A DNA stretch of 64,000 bases from Chitinophaga silvatica (GTDB lineage Bacteria > Bacteroidota > Bacteroidia > Chitinophagales > Chitinophagaceae), in NCBI RefSeq assembly GCF_003419895.1, contig NZ_QPMM01000012.1:62001-126000 (forward strand). Reading direction: 5' to 3'. Both the position numbers and the translations under genes were made by a program. Each line of letters starts with the position of its first letter. Within the stretch, counting starts at the first letter, position 1. This document shows, in pieces, positions 26,987-35,347 of this stretch. The notes below the pieces were generated by a model. That model did not search any database, was not told the DNA's origin, and saw only the letters and a program-made list of their open reading frames with translations.

Positions 26987-28501
26987 ATGAGTAACGCCAC
27001 AAAACAGCATTACTTAGGGTTCGATGTTCTCTTTAATATGGCTACTATAGGCATTATAGTAGCAGATATTGACGATAACATCCTGATGGTTAATCCACAC
27101 CTCCTGGGGCAAAGCGGCTACCAGGAGCAGGAAGTGGTAGGCAGTACTATTAATAGCTTAATGGTCTGCCAGGGAAATGAGAAGGCAATACTGCGAAAAG
27201 ACGGCACCCAATTCCCTGTAGAAATAACAATAGGAGAACATATTACCCCTGATGGCCCCATAAAAATTATTCATATCACCGATATTTCAGACAGAAAAGC
27301 AACTGAATTTACACTTCGGGAGCTTGAGAAACAAAAAGCTGAAATAGTACTGAAAGAAGGCTCGCTCCAACGCATGAACAGCGTATTCACCAATTTATGG
27401 AGCAATGCAGGAGCCATGATCATTGTAACCAATGAAGATGGGTATATCAAATGGTTTAACCCCGCTGCAGAACGTATCTTAGGGTATAAAGCCAGCGAGG
27501 TAGTAGACATTTGTACTCCAATGATCCTTCATGATAAGGAAGAAATAGCATTGAGAGCAGAGGAGTTTTCCAAACAATTAAATCAGGAAATCCCGGTTGG
27601 GCTGGAAACTTTATTGATAAAAGCCCGGCTAAATCTGCGAAATGAATATGAATGGCTCTACGTAAAAAAAGATGGCAGTACCTTACCCGTTTCGCTGGCT
27701 GTGTCGGCATTGCGTAACGGAAGTGAAATAAGCGGATATATGGGAATTGCCATAGATCTGACACGTATAAAGCAAGCCGAATCAGAATTAAGGGTTGCAC
27801 TGGAAAAGGAAAGAGATCTGAATGAATTAAAATCCAGGTTCGTTTCTTTGGCATCACATGAATTCCGTACACCACTCAGTGCCATTTTATCATCTATCTA
27901 CCTTGTTTCTAAATATGAAGCCATAGAAGATGTTAACAAGCGCACCAAACATATTCAGAGAATTATTTCAAGTGTAAACTCATTAACCGATATATTAAAC
28001 GACTTTTTATCTGTAGGTAAAATAGAAGAAGGTAAAATACAAGTACATATCAGCAATTTCGACCCAGGTAAGCATATTAGTAATGTCTTACACGAAATGG
28101 ATGGCCTCAAAAAACCTCAGCAACAAATTTATTATGCACATCATGGGCCCGCATCTGCAACGTTAGACCCAACCTTGCTCAAACATATTGTGATGAACCT
28201 TGTCTCAAATGCCATTAAATTTTCTCCTGAAGGAGCAGTTATCTCTGTTCGTAGTGCAAGTACGGATAACTCCTTCCAACTATCAGTAAAAGATAAAGGT
28301 ATCGGCATTTCTGCTACCGACAAGCAACATCTCTTCGAACGTTTTTTTAGAAGCGAGCAGGTGGCTAATATTCAGGGTACCGGACTGGGGCTGCATATAG
28401 TTGCCAAATATACGGAGCTTTTAAATGGTACTATAACTTGTAAAAGCGCGCTGGATCTGGGTACTGAGTTCCTTATTACTGTTCCCTTCCCAAAAAACTA
28501 G
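26987..28501 (+). CDS. PAS-domain sensor histidine kinase
   Basis: The 504-residue soluble protein has two PAS domains, about 10-100 (FNMATIGIIVADIDDNILMV) and about 130-265 (GYIKWFNPAAERILGY), the second followed by a PAC-like segment. HisKA follows with phospho-acceptor His in LASHEFRTPLSAILSS. The HATPase domain has the N-box LKHIVMNLVSNAIKFSPEG and glycine motifs DKGIGIS and GTGLGLHI. With no transmembrane segment it should sense an internal cue such as redox state or a ligand in the PAS pocket. It is 6 bp upstream of the receiver-CRP regulator gene, its likely partner. Confidence 0.93.
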   Translation: MSNATKQHYLGFDVLFNMATIGIIVADIDDNILMVNPHLLGQSGYQEQEVVGSTINSLMVCQGNEKAILRKDGTQFPVEITIGEHITPDGPIKIIHITDISDRKATEFTLRELEKQKAEIVLKEGSLQRMNSVFTNLWSNAGAMIIVTNEDGYIKWFNPAAERILGYKASEVVDICTPMILHDKEEIALRAEEFSKQLNQEIPVGLETLLIKARLNLRNEYEWLYVKKDGSTLPVSLAVSALRNGSEISGYMGIAIDLTRIKQAESELRVALEKERDLNELKSRFVSLASHEFRTPLSAILSSIYLVSKYEAIEDVNKRTKHIQRIISSVNSLTDILNDFLSVGKIEEGKIQVHISNFDPGKHISNVLHEMDGLKKPQQQIYYAHHGPASATLDPTLLKHIVMNLVSNAIKFSPEGAVISVRSASTDNSFQLSVKDKGIGISATDKQHLFERFFRSEQVANIQGTGLGLHIVAKYTELLNGTITCKSALDLGTEFLITVPFPKN

Positions 28502-28507
28502 TACATT

Positions 28508-29566
28508 ATGCAAAAGATTTTACTGATAGAGGATAATTCACTCATCTGTGAAAATGTCGCCGAAATATTAGAGCTCGCAAATTACGATGTCATTACTGCT
28601 GCTAATGGAAAAGAAGGCGTGGCGATGGCACTCGAACATCACCCAGATCTTATCGTTTGCGATATCATGATGCCCGTATTAGATGGTTATGGTGTCTTGC
28701 ATACCCTTCATAAAAATCAGGCGTTGCAAACCACTCCTTTTATTTTTCTTACCGCTAAAACAGAAAGAAACGATGTTAGAAAAGGTATGGAAATGGGAGC
28801 CGATGATTATATCACAAAACCATTCGATGGCTCTGAGCTCCTGAATGCTATAGAAAGCAGATTAAAACGTTGTGCTGAAATCCGGAAAGAATCAGTGTCG
28901 GGCCTCCATGGGCTTAATGTACTGCTCTCTGCCGGGAGTGGTGGTAATCAACTGGATTTGTTAAAGGAAGACAGGAACATTATAGCCTATAAAAAGAAGC
29001 AAACCATCTATAATGCCGGTAGCAGGCCAGAATATTTATTTTATCTGTTACAAGGGAAAGTAAAAACCTATATGCGCAATGATGATGGGAAAGAATTAAT
29101 TATAGGCTTATATAATAAGGGAGATTTTTTCGGCTACAATGCATTGCTGGAAGGAGGAAATTATCAGGATCATGCAGAAGCAATGGAGGAATGCAGAGTG
29201 GCGATGATCCCACAACAGGATTTTGAACAGTTGATTAGCAGTAACCCGGAAGTGATGGGAAGATTTATTCAGATTCTTTCCAGAGAAATGGCTGAAAAAG
29301 AGCAGCAACTAATTAGTCTGGCTTATAACTCTTTACGCAAAAAAGTGGCAGAAGCCTTGTTGCTGCTCGAAAGAAAATACAATGCAACAGGTAATAAAAA
29401 TTTCACAATAGATATAAGTAGAGAAAACCTTGCTGCTGTTGCCGGTGTGGCAAAAGAATCGCTGATCCGTACACTGGGCGATTTCCGCGACGAACAACTT
29501 ATCACCCTTAAAGAAGGGCAGATAGCTTCACTGGCTGTCAAAAAATTGGCGGGCATGATCAACTAA
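28508..29566 (+). CDS. Response regulator fusing a receiver domain to a CRP/FNR-type DNA-binding module
   Basis: The 352-residue protein has a receiver domain (about 1-122; LLIEDN, phospho-acceptor Asp55 in LIVCDIMMPV, Lys in DDYITKPF). A cyclic-nucleotide-binding-like beta roll follows (about 150-265, YLFYLLQGKVKTYM, GDFFGYNALLEGG), then a CRP-type winged helix (about 275-345, ISRENLAAVAGVAKESLIRTL). The fusion means kinase signalling drives a CRP-like activator. No Cys cluster of FNR type is seen. The kinase gene lies directly upstream, and the two helical-protein genes opposite are possible targets. The end overlaps the convergent gene by 8 bp. Confidence 0.92.
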   Translation: MQKILLIEDNSLICENVAEILELANYDVITAANGKEGVAMALEHHPDLIVCDIMMPVLDGYGVLHTLHKNQALQTTPFIFLTAKTERNDVRKGMEMGADDYITKPFDGSELLNAIESRLKRCAEIRKESVSGLHGLNVLLSAGSGGNQLDLLKEDRNIIAYKKKQTIYNAGSRPEYLFYLLQGKVKTYMRNDDGKELIIGLYNKGDFFGYNALLEGGNYQDHAEAMEECRVAMIPQQDFEQLISSNPEVMGRFIQILSREMAEKEQQLISLAYNSLRKKVAEALLLLERKYNATGNKNFTIDISRENLAAVAGVAKESLIRTLGDFRDEQLITLKEGQIASLAVKKLAGMIN

Positions 29567-29942
29567 CTCCGGTTACAAATACTAAAAAGGATGATTTCAT
29601 CTTTTCATAGTCTGCAACCATGTCTTCAACTTCTTTTTTCATCACCAGATGATCATGCGGCGCCATCTCAGTTACCGAATCTTCAAGCCAACCTAATTGT
29701 TCCTTAATCTCATGTCTTAGTAACACTATTGCTGTTTCTCTACTCAACATGCCAATCTGAAAGGCTTCTGCTTCCTCAATAAATGCACGATCCACTGACT
29801 TGCTCACAGCATCGGCCAAACGTCTTATCAATAAATCATTATCTGCCCTCAATGTTTGTAATATCCTAATCCACGCACTGCACTCTACAACCTGATCTTC
29901 CTTGCGGAGATCAGATCGTTTGTCTGAAAATAGGTTGCTCAT
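29559..29942 (-). CDS. Small helical protein of unknown function
   Basis: The 127-residue protein is predicted by eye to be almost wholly helical, with charged and hydrophobic residues alternating, and a C-terminus ending VADYEKMKSSFLVFVTGVS. There is no signal peptide and no catalytic motif I recognise. Length and pattern fit a four-helix bundle, but no metal-ligand His pattern of hemerythrin type is clear. It lies 5 bp downstream of another helical protein gene on the same strand and overlaps the receiver-CRP gene end by 8 bp. Confidence 0.7.
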   Translation of the reverse strand: MSNLFSDKRSDLRKEDQVVECSAWIRILQTLRADNDLLIRRLADAVSKSVDRAFIEEAEAFQIGMLSRETAIVLLRHEIKEQLGWLEDSVTEMAPHDHLVMKKEVEDMVADYEKMKSSFLVFVTGVS

Positions 29943-29947
29943 AGCCT

Positions 29948-30604
29948 TTAGTTATAATAGGTTTGCAGGGTATGCAATTTCTTTGCATCCTCCCACTCTT
30001 TTAGTAACAAACAAATTTTTTGTTGAACGCTATATAAATTTTTAACATCATTAAGTAATTGTGAAAGCTGCTCATTGCCATAAGCATTCGGAACCTGCGA
30101 CAAATAATCGTCGAGGATATTGGCCATATTACGGGTTTGAGCCAAACACTCCTTCAGCAGTTTATAGACTTTCATGATATGATCATACTGGTGCGTAAGG
30201 TAGCTCGAATCATCTTTCTGCTGCTTTAACAATAACTTCAGCTCATCATTCAGATTCCGCAGTACTACGTTATTGCAAACCGTTAACTCCTGATAATAAT
30301 GTACGATCAGGTCTGAAACATCAGATGGATTTTGTTGTATAAGTGAATAAAAACCCTCCATTCTGGTAAGGATTTTCTTTGCCTGTGGCATTGCCTGCTC
30401 TTCAATACATTCGCTTAAGGAAGCGGCATAACTAACATGATAATCCAGTGCTGGCATTTTCATATCCAGTAAGTTTTTAATTTTAGCATTCTTACTGTAC
30501 TGCCTGTAGATAAATCCTCCGTACTTTTTCAACTGCCTTATCGGAAAGAATAAAAAGCCTTCGCAAAATTTTCGTTGTCTCGAAGTTGTATTATTTTGAA
30601 ACAT
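29948..30604 (-). CDS. Helical protein of unknown function
   Basis: From the ATG at 30604 the product is 218 residues. An in-frame ATG at 30637 would add 11 hydrophobic residues, but it lies inside a perfect inverted repeat, so the shorter form is preferred. After a basic N-terminus the protein is helical with Leu/Gln-rich stretches (LLKQQKDDSSYLTHQ, LNDVKNLYSVQQKICLLLKE), suggesting coiled coils or a helical bundle. No motif is recognised. It leads a two-gene operon with the 127-residue helical protein. Three palindromes upstream may bind a regulator such as the neighbouring receiver-CRP protein. Confidence 0.65.
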   Translation of the reverse strand: MFQNNTTSRQRKFCEGFLFFPIRQLKKYGGFIYRQYSKNAKIKNLLDMKMPALDYHVSYAASLSECIEEQAMPQAKKILTRMEGFYSLIQQNPSDVSDLIVHYYQELTVCNNVVLRNLNDELKLLLKQQKDDSSYLTHQYDHIMKVYKLLKECLAQTRNMANILDDYLSQVPNAYGNEQLSQLLNDVKNLYSVQQKICLLLKEWEDAKKLHTLQTYYN

Positions 30605-30629
30605 GACACCCGTTTTAAGAGGAAGAATA

Positions 30630-30658
30630 GGTATCATCGCTGTCCAAACGATGATACC
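30630..30658. repeat. Perfect 10-bp inverted repeat upstream of the helical-protein operon
   Basis: GGTATCATCG (30630-30639), 9 bases, CGATGATACC (30649-30658). It would form a hairpin in the leader of the minus-strand operon or serve as an operator, and it covers the alternative start codon at 30637. Confidence 0.75.
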
Positions 30659-30737
30659 TCCAAACGCACCTGTTCATTGAGTCTTGCTGCAGCTATCCAT
30701 TGGACCACTGTTGCTGATGTAAAGTTAACTCAGGTGC

Positions 30738-30808
30738 TATCACTCAAACAATGATAAGCATTATACCAACCGATGATATTGGTCAACATTTCAGATGACC
30801 GCCGTCAT
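30738..30808. promoter_or_regulatory. Cluster of three palindromes about 27 bp apart
   Basis: TATCA-N9-TGATA (30738-30756), ACCAA-N9-TTGGT (30765-30783) and ATGAC-CGCC-GTCAT (30795-30808) have centres about 27 bp apart. The last has the 5-4-5 geometry of FNR boxes. No TAnnTTTG element was found nearby. The rest of the 487-bp gap 30605-31091 has no supported gene; a 48-codon minus-strand ORF at 30838-30984 matches nothing I know. Confidence 0.4.
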
Positions 30809-31091
30809 TATTTTGGGAAAGAATATAAGGAAATCAATTAGTTAAGGCAGACAGAACCTTTTGTTTCCTGATTGGATACCTTACTTTTACGCCCCAAATT
30901 ATGCGACATAGAATAACGTGTAGCCAGATACGTGGTATATCGCGAAACAATGATAGATAAAACTAATATCTTCTTGTCTTTCATCGTGGCTTTTACAGGC
31001 ATTGCAGTAGTACATTCTTTTACTGGTAGCTGTTATTGTGAATAACCTTACTTCTATCAGAGAATATCCGGTTAAGGGAAAGTGTTGGTAA

Positions 31092-32573
31092 CTAATGCGG
31101 TGGATTATAATCGTAACATCTGAATACCAAAAACTTACGTACAACGCGCCCCTGCTGCTTCACTACAATTGGTGGCAGGGCTTCTATATGACTGAAAAAA
31201 GGATCCAACTCCTCTATAAACTCTTCTTCATCCATATCATCATTCACATCGGTCAGTGAATTAATAAATAATGCATTCTTCCCTGCCAGTTTTTGAAGGT
31301 CTGTTCCGATATAATCAAACTGCAGGGCGCTTTCATTAATCACATTCTTCGAATACACCATCTTTCCCAGATACAAATTCAACATTGCACTGGTTTTATA
31401 ATCATCTGCCGAAAAAATAAAATCATCCGGAAATTGCTGTTGCAGTTTCTCCACTCCTTTCGCCAACCCGTTCCATCCGATCATCGTATCGTCTGAATGA
31501 ATAGGAACCGGATAAAAAAGGATTTCAATTGCTAAAGCTATATGCACAACCAATGAACAGATCCACTGCCAGCGTAGATACCTGAAGGTTAGCCAGGTGC
31601 TAACCCATATAGTACCTGTAATGTAGGCGGCCATCATCCAGTTTATCTTTACCCAGTATATGGGTGATATCAACATAAAAAGAAAAAAAACAGGAGCAAA
31701 GAAGCAAAGAAGAAATAACTGTTTGTCGGGTATATCGGTAATTTTCCACTTATATTTTCTGATAGCTTTATATAAATAGAACAACAATCCAAAGAATAAT
31801 ACAGGTAATAAAATGGCTGCCTGATGTCCTATAACCCCAAAGAAATCTAGCGGCCTGAATGAAATACCAGCAGCCCGGTCCGACGACTGAAATCGAATGG
31901 ATGCCCAATCATTCTCTGCATTCCAGATAATTACAGGCGATATCGTTACCAGAAAACCTAGAATACTCACTAATAACCAGGGCGATAACAACAACTTTCT
32001 ATGTTTCGGGGAAAGCAATAAAAACAATATAGCTCCTGCCGGTAGAAAAATACCTGTGTATTTACTATCAAAAGCCAATCCCATCAATATTCCGGCCCAT
32101 AGCCAGTACCATTTCCTTTGCTCAAAAACTGCTTTATACACTGCAATCAGCGACAACGCCCAGAATGCCATTAAAGGTACATCAGGAGTAGAAACCAGCG
32201 ACAAAATCGTGATCATAAGGGTGGCTGTCATGAACAACAAACTGTTCCAGGCCCGATATTTCGATAGAAACAAGGTACTTAACCTGTAAAAAGCCCATAA
32301 GGTCACTCCGGTGACCACGGAATCTGCCAGTTTAATCACCCAAACATGCGCCCCTAAAACGCTTGTAAAAGCTCTTAACAGCCAGGCTAAAACAGGAGGA
32401 TGATCGAAATAGGATAAGGCCAGATGCTGCCCGTAAAAATAATAATAGGCGTCCTGAGGCATCGGCCCCATAACGCCTATAAAAACTATTCTTAACAGTA
32501 CTATGAAAGCAATGGACGAAAACATCCATTGACTGGTTCGCAAATACTTTACTACCCGAAATGATTCATTCAT
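31092..32573 (-). CDS. GT-C family glycosyltransferase (ArnT/PMT-like, family 39)
   Basis: The 493-residue integral membrane protein has about ten hydrophobic helices and the early signature of GT39-type enzymes: PQDAYYYFYGQHLALSYFDH with the acidic catalytic candidate in QDAYYY and the FDHPP turn, followed by LADSVVTGVTLWAFYRL. Such enzymes move sugars from polyprenyl-phosphate donors to lipid A, proteins or other lipids in the periplasm. The donor and acceptor are unknown, and no partner gene is adjacent. A -7 element and an inverted repeat lie just upstream. Confidence 0.88.
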   Translation of the reverse strand: MNESFRVVKYLRTSQWMFSSIAFIVLLRIVFIGVMGPMPQDAYYYFYGQHLALSYFDHPPVLAWLLRAFTSVLGAHVWVIKLADSVVTGVTLWAFYRLSTLFLSKYRAWNSLLFMTATLMITILSLVSTPDVPLMAFWALSLIAVYKAVFEQRKWYWLWAGILMGLAFDSKYTGIFLPAGAILFLLLSPKHRKLLLSPWLLVSILGFLVTISPVIIWNAENDWASIRFQSSDRAAGISFRPLDFFGVIGHQAAILLPVLFFGLLFYLYKAIRKYKWKITDIPDKQLFLLCFFAPVFFLFMLISPIYWVKINWMMAAYITGTIWVSTWLTFRYLRWQWICSLVVHIALAIEILFYPVPIHSDDTMIGWNGLAKGVEKLQQQFPDDFIFSADDYKTSAMLNLYLGKMVYSKNVINESALQFDYIGTDLQKLAGKNALFINSLTDVNDDMDEEEFIEELDPFFSHIEALPPIVVKQQGRVVRKFLVFRCYDYNPPH

Positions 32574-32585
32574 GTAGCCCGACAG

Positions 32586-32661
32586 TTATAAGGTGATAGT
32601 ATTATCAAATATACCAATCTTTATGCCGTATGGATCGGTACGATAAAACTATCACCTATAA
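32586..32661. promoter_or_regulatory. Promoter of the GT-C gene framed by a 14-bp inverted repeat
   Basis: TTATAAGGTGATAGT (32586-32600) and ACTATCACCTATAA (32648-32661) are inverted copies differing by one inserted base. Between them, minus-strand TATATTTG (32613-32606) fits TAnnTTTG; transcription would start at the left arm. The arms may bind a dimeric regulator or form a hairpin. Confidence 0.45.
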
Positions 32662-32689
32662 CAACAAGGCTCAATTAAAAGTTGAGGAA

Positions 32690-35086
32690 CTACTCGCTCT
32701 TCAAACTGTTTGCAGGATTTACATTTGAAGCCTTAATTGCTTGCCAGCCAATGGTCAGACCTGCCATCAGAATTACTCCTAATGCTGCCACGGCGAAAAT
32801 TAACCAACTTACATTAACTCTATATGCAAAATCTTTTAACCAATATTCGACCAGATACCAGGCTATCGGTGACGCAAGTACGATGGCAATAATCACCAAT
32901 CTGAGGAAATCTTTTGACAATAACAGTACTACATTTCCAACACTGGCTCCCATAACTTTTCGGATACTGATTTCCTTTAATCGCTGATTGGTTACAAATA
33001 CCGTAAGGGCCAGCAATCCCATTAATGCTATAATAACTGATATTGCCGTAAAGATCTGTACCAAATATTGTACCCGGATATAATCTGTAAAGAGTCGCTG
33101 AAAATTATCGTCCAAAAATGAATAACGCAACGGAATCTCCGGTTCAATCGTTCCCCATGCTGCTGTTATTCCTGCCATTGTTTTATCCAACCCTCCGGAT
33201 TTGATTTTTAACAATAAAGAATTCCCCGACTGATACCTTCCGCAATGCGCATTGGAAACACTGTAAAAAGTTGGACGTACATAGCTATCAAAGCCCTGGG
33301 TCTGAAAATCCTTTACAACCCCTACGATCTTATATGGCACACTATCACAGTCTTTGTACCGGATGTTACTACCAATTATTCCCTCGCCTCCCAACAACTT
33401 CGCAGCAGATTCATTTATAATAGCTGTGTTATCCAAATCTTCCGGATGTTCGTCATCGAACCACCTGCCATCTTTTACCGGTATGCTTAATGTCTTAAAA
33501 ATATCAGTACTCACCCTTACGGAAGTAAGAGATACGACTCTCCCATTATGGGTAAACGATGTATAGGTAGTATCTATATAGCCACCAGGAACAGCTGTAG
33601 TTTTTGAAACATTTGTAACTCCCGGAACTTCCAGCAACTTCGTTCTTACATTGGAAAAATTATTATCCCAGGTCTGTTGTCTTACCTGGATCTGTACTAC
33701 CTGCTCGGGAGTAAATCCAATATCCCTGTTTTTCATGTAACTCATTTGCTGTAACATTATCAATGCTGCAACAATAAAGAACATCGATACTGAAAACTGA
33801 ACTACCAACAATGAATTACTAAACTGTAATCCTTTTCCGGTTATTTTCAGTTTTTGTTTTAATACGCTCATGGCAGTCTGGCGGGCAAACATCCAGGCCG
33901 GATAAATACCAGATATCATAATAATTACCAGCACGGCACCTAAAACCTGAGCTATAAGGGTAACGATAAAAGGCGCATGGATAATAGATAATGAGAGCCC
34001 GAATGCTTTATTGAACCAGGGAAGAACCAGGATCAATAGGAGCCCGGCCAATACCAGGCTTATGAGTGTATGTACTCCCGTTTCTAAAAGAAATTGCTTT
34101 ACAATCTGCAATTTGTTTGCTCCCAATACTTTTCGAACACCAATTTCTCTGCCTCTGCGCATGGCTTTTACCAAAGAAAGATTACCGGCATTTAAAGCGC
34201 CGCTGATCAGCAATAATACAGCCAGTACAAAGAGAATAAGGGTTGTTTTAAAGGAGCTCTTATCCAAACGGGGGAAGTTATGGATATCTTTAACTTCTTC
34301 GGCAAACAACCCCGGAGCATGCCCGGAGTTTACTACTGCTTCATAGGTTTTATTATCCTGTTTGAGATGATGATCATAGTAAACACGATTGATCTGATCT
34401 TCCAGTTTTGCTATGCCTGTAGGATGAGAAAGCCGCACATATGTCATGTAAGAAATATTGCCCCAGGAATTTCGCATATTGTAAGGAGCAGGATCCATCA
34501 AAATAGCGGTAGCACGAATATGTGAAGGAGTTGAAAGCGGTGCTAATACGCCCGTTACCGTAAAAGGTAACTGATTGTATAGTTTAAACACTTTACCAAC
34601 AGGGTCTTGCTTCCCGAAAAGTTTTTCACTCAGTTCTGGAGTAATTAATGCGGAACCTGGATTCTTAAAAGCAGTATGTGGATCACCTGCCAGCAATTGA
34701 TATGGAAATACATCTAACAACCCTGAATCGGCCATTACAACTTCCTTCTGATAGATCTTGGTAGTTTCGGTACCAAAGAGTAATTCAAAATCTCCGGTTT
34801 GTTGTAGATGTGTATATGCTGTAATGCCCGGGATATGCTCTTGCAGGAATGAAGCTAAAGCAGCAGGTGCCGGGTTATCTGTATGATTTGCGGATGTTTG
34901 CTCCGATACCCGGTAAACATTTTTTAATGTCGGATGCCACTGATCATAACTTAACTCATTGTTCAGATATAATAGAATAATCAAAAAACTGGTTAAACTA
35001 ACAGCCAGTCCACCGATCTTCACAAGGTTGATAAATTTATGTTGTTTCAGTCCTCTGAAAACGATTAGAAAATAGTTCTTGAGCAT
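32690..35086 (-). CDS. FtsX/MacB-type ABC transporter permease (first copy)
   Basis: The 798-residue protein has the duplicated Bacteroidota layout: TM helix, MacB periplasmic core domain (about 20-240), FtsX three-helix block (about 285-410, LILFVLAVLLLISGALNAG), a second TM and periplasmic domain (about 425-640) and a final FtsX block (about 675-790, LKEISIRKVMGASVGNVVLLL). These permeases work with a MacB/LolD-type ATPase, which is not encoded in this window, so the pump must use a distant partner. The cargo, often antimicrobials or lipoproteins, is unknown. It shares family and upstream regulatory signals with the gene at 38835. Confidence 0.93.
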   Translation of the reverse strand: MLKNYFLIVFRGLKQHKFINLVKIGGLAVSLTSFLIILLYLNNELSYDQWHPTLKNVYRVSEQTSANHTDNPAPAALASFLQEHIPGITAYTHLQQTGDFELLFGTETTKIYQKEVVMADSGLLDVFPYQLLAGDPHTAFKNPGSALITPELSEKLFGKQDPVGKVFKLYNQLPFTVTGVLAPLSTPSHIRATAILMDPAPYNMRNSWGNISYMTYVRLSHPTGIAKLEDQINRVYYDHHLKQDNKTYEAVVNSGHAPGLFAEEVKDIHNFPRLDKSSFKTTLILFVLAVLLLISGALNAGNLSLVKAMRRGREIGVRKVLGANKLQIVKQFLLETGVHTLISLVLAGLLLILVLPWFNKAFGLSLSIIHAPFIVTLIAQVLGAVLVIIMISGIYPAWMFARQTAMSVLKQKLKITGKGLQFSNSLLVVQFSVSMFFIVAALIMLQQMSYMKNRDIGFTPEQVVQIQVRQQTWDNNFSNVRTKLLEVPGVTNVSKTTAVPGGYIDTTYTSFTHNGRVVSLTSVRVSTDIFKTLSIPVKDGRWFDDEHPEDLDNTAIINESAAKLLGGEGIIGSNIRYKDCDSVPYKIVGVVKDFQTQGFDSYVRPTFYSVSNAHCGRYQSGNSLLLKIKSGGLDKTMAGITAAWGTIEPEIPLRYSFLDDNFQRLFTDYIRVQYLVQIFTAISVIIALMGLLALTVFVTNQRLKEISIRKVMGASVGNVVLLLSKDFLRLVIIAIVLASPIAWYLVEYWLKDFAYRVNVSWLIFAVAALGVILMAGLTIGWQAIKASNVNPANSLKSE

Positions 35087-35100
35087 TAATTAAACTTTGA

Positions 35101-35217
35101 ATATCAGGAAGATAAAAAAAATGCCAGAAAAGAAGAAGTATGACTATCAATTGTTTAGCCATATAGTTGACTAGTCTGCCTGTTCGCTTTCATAATAGAT
35201 TTGTCCGCTTTCGAACA
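35101..35217 (-). promoter_or_regulatory. Candidate sigma-54-like promoter and enhancer sites of the first FtsX permease
   Basis: On the minus strand TGGCAT (35126-35121) followed by a T run resembles a -24 element, though the -12 GC is absent. Upstream lie TGTCCG-CTTT-CGAACA (35202-35217) and the half site TGTTCG (35181-35186), centres 21 bp apart. The second FtsX permease gene has the same arrangement. Confidence 0.5.
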
Positions 35218-35347
35218 AATAAAATTTAATTAATCAGATTTTTAGATATGTTGATTAATTAAAAGTTGCTGATTGTTGATATTCATATTGTTTTGAAGAG
35301 AAAGGGGAAAAATGTTGTAAATTTAAACAGATCAAAGAAAACCCTTC

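Noticed and set aside
30838..31144. Two minus-strand ORFs in the gap beside the GT-C gene (30899-31144 and 30838-30984)
   Set aside because: Neither matches a family I know, they have no promoter or ribosome-binding site I can support, and the region carries palindromes that suggest regulation instead.
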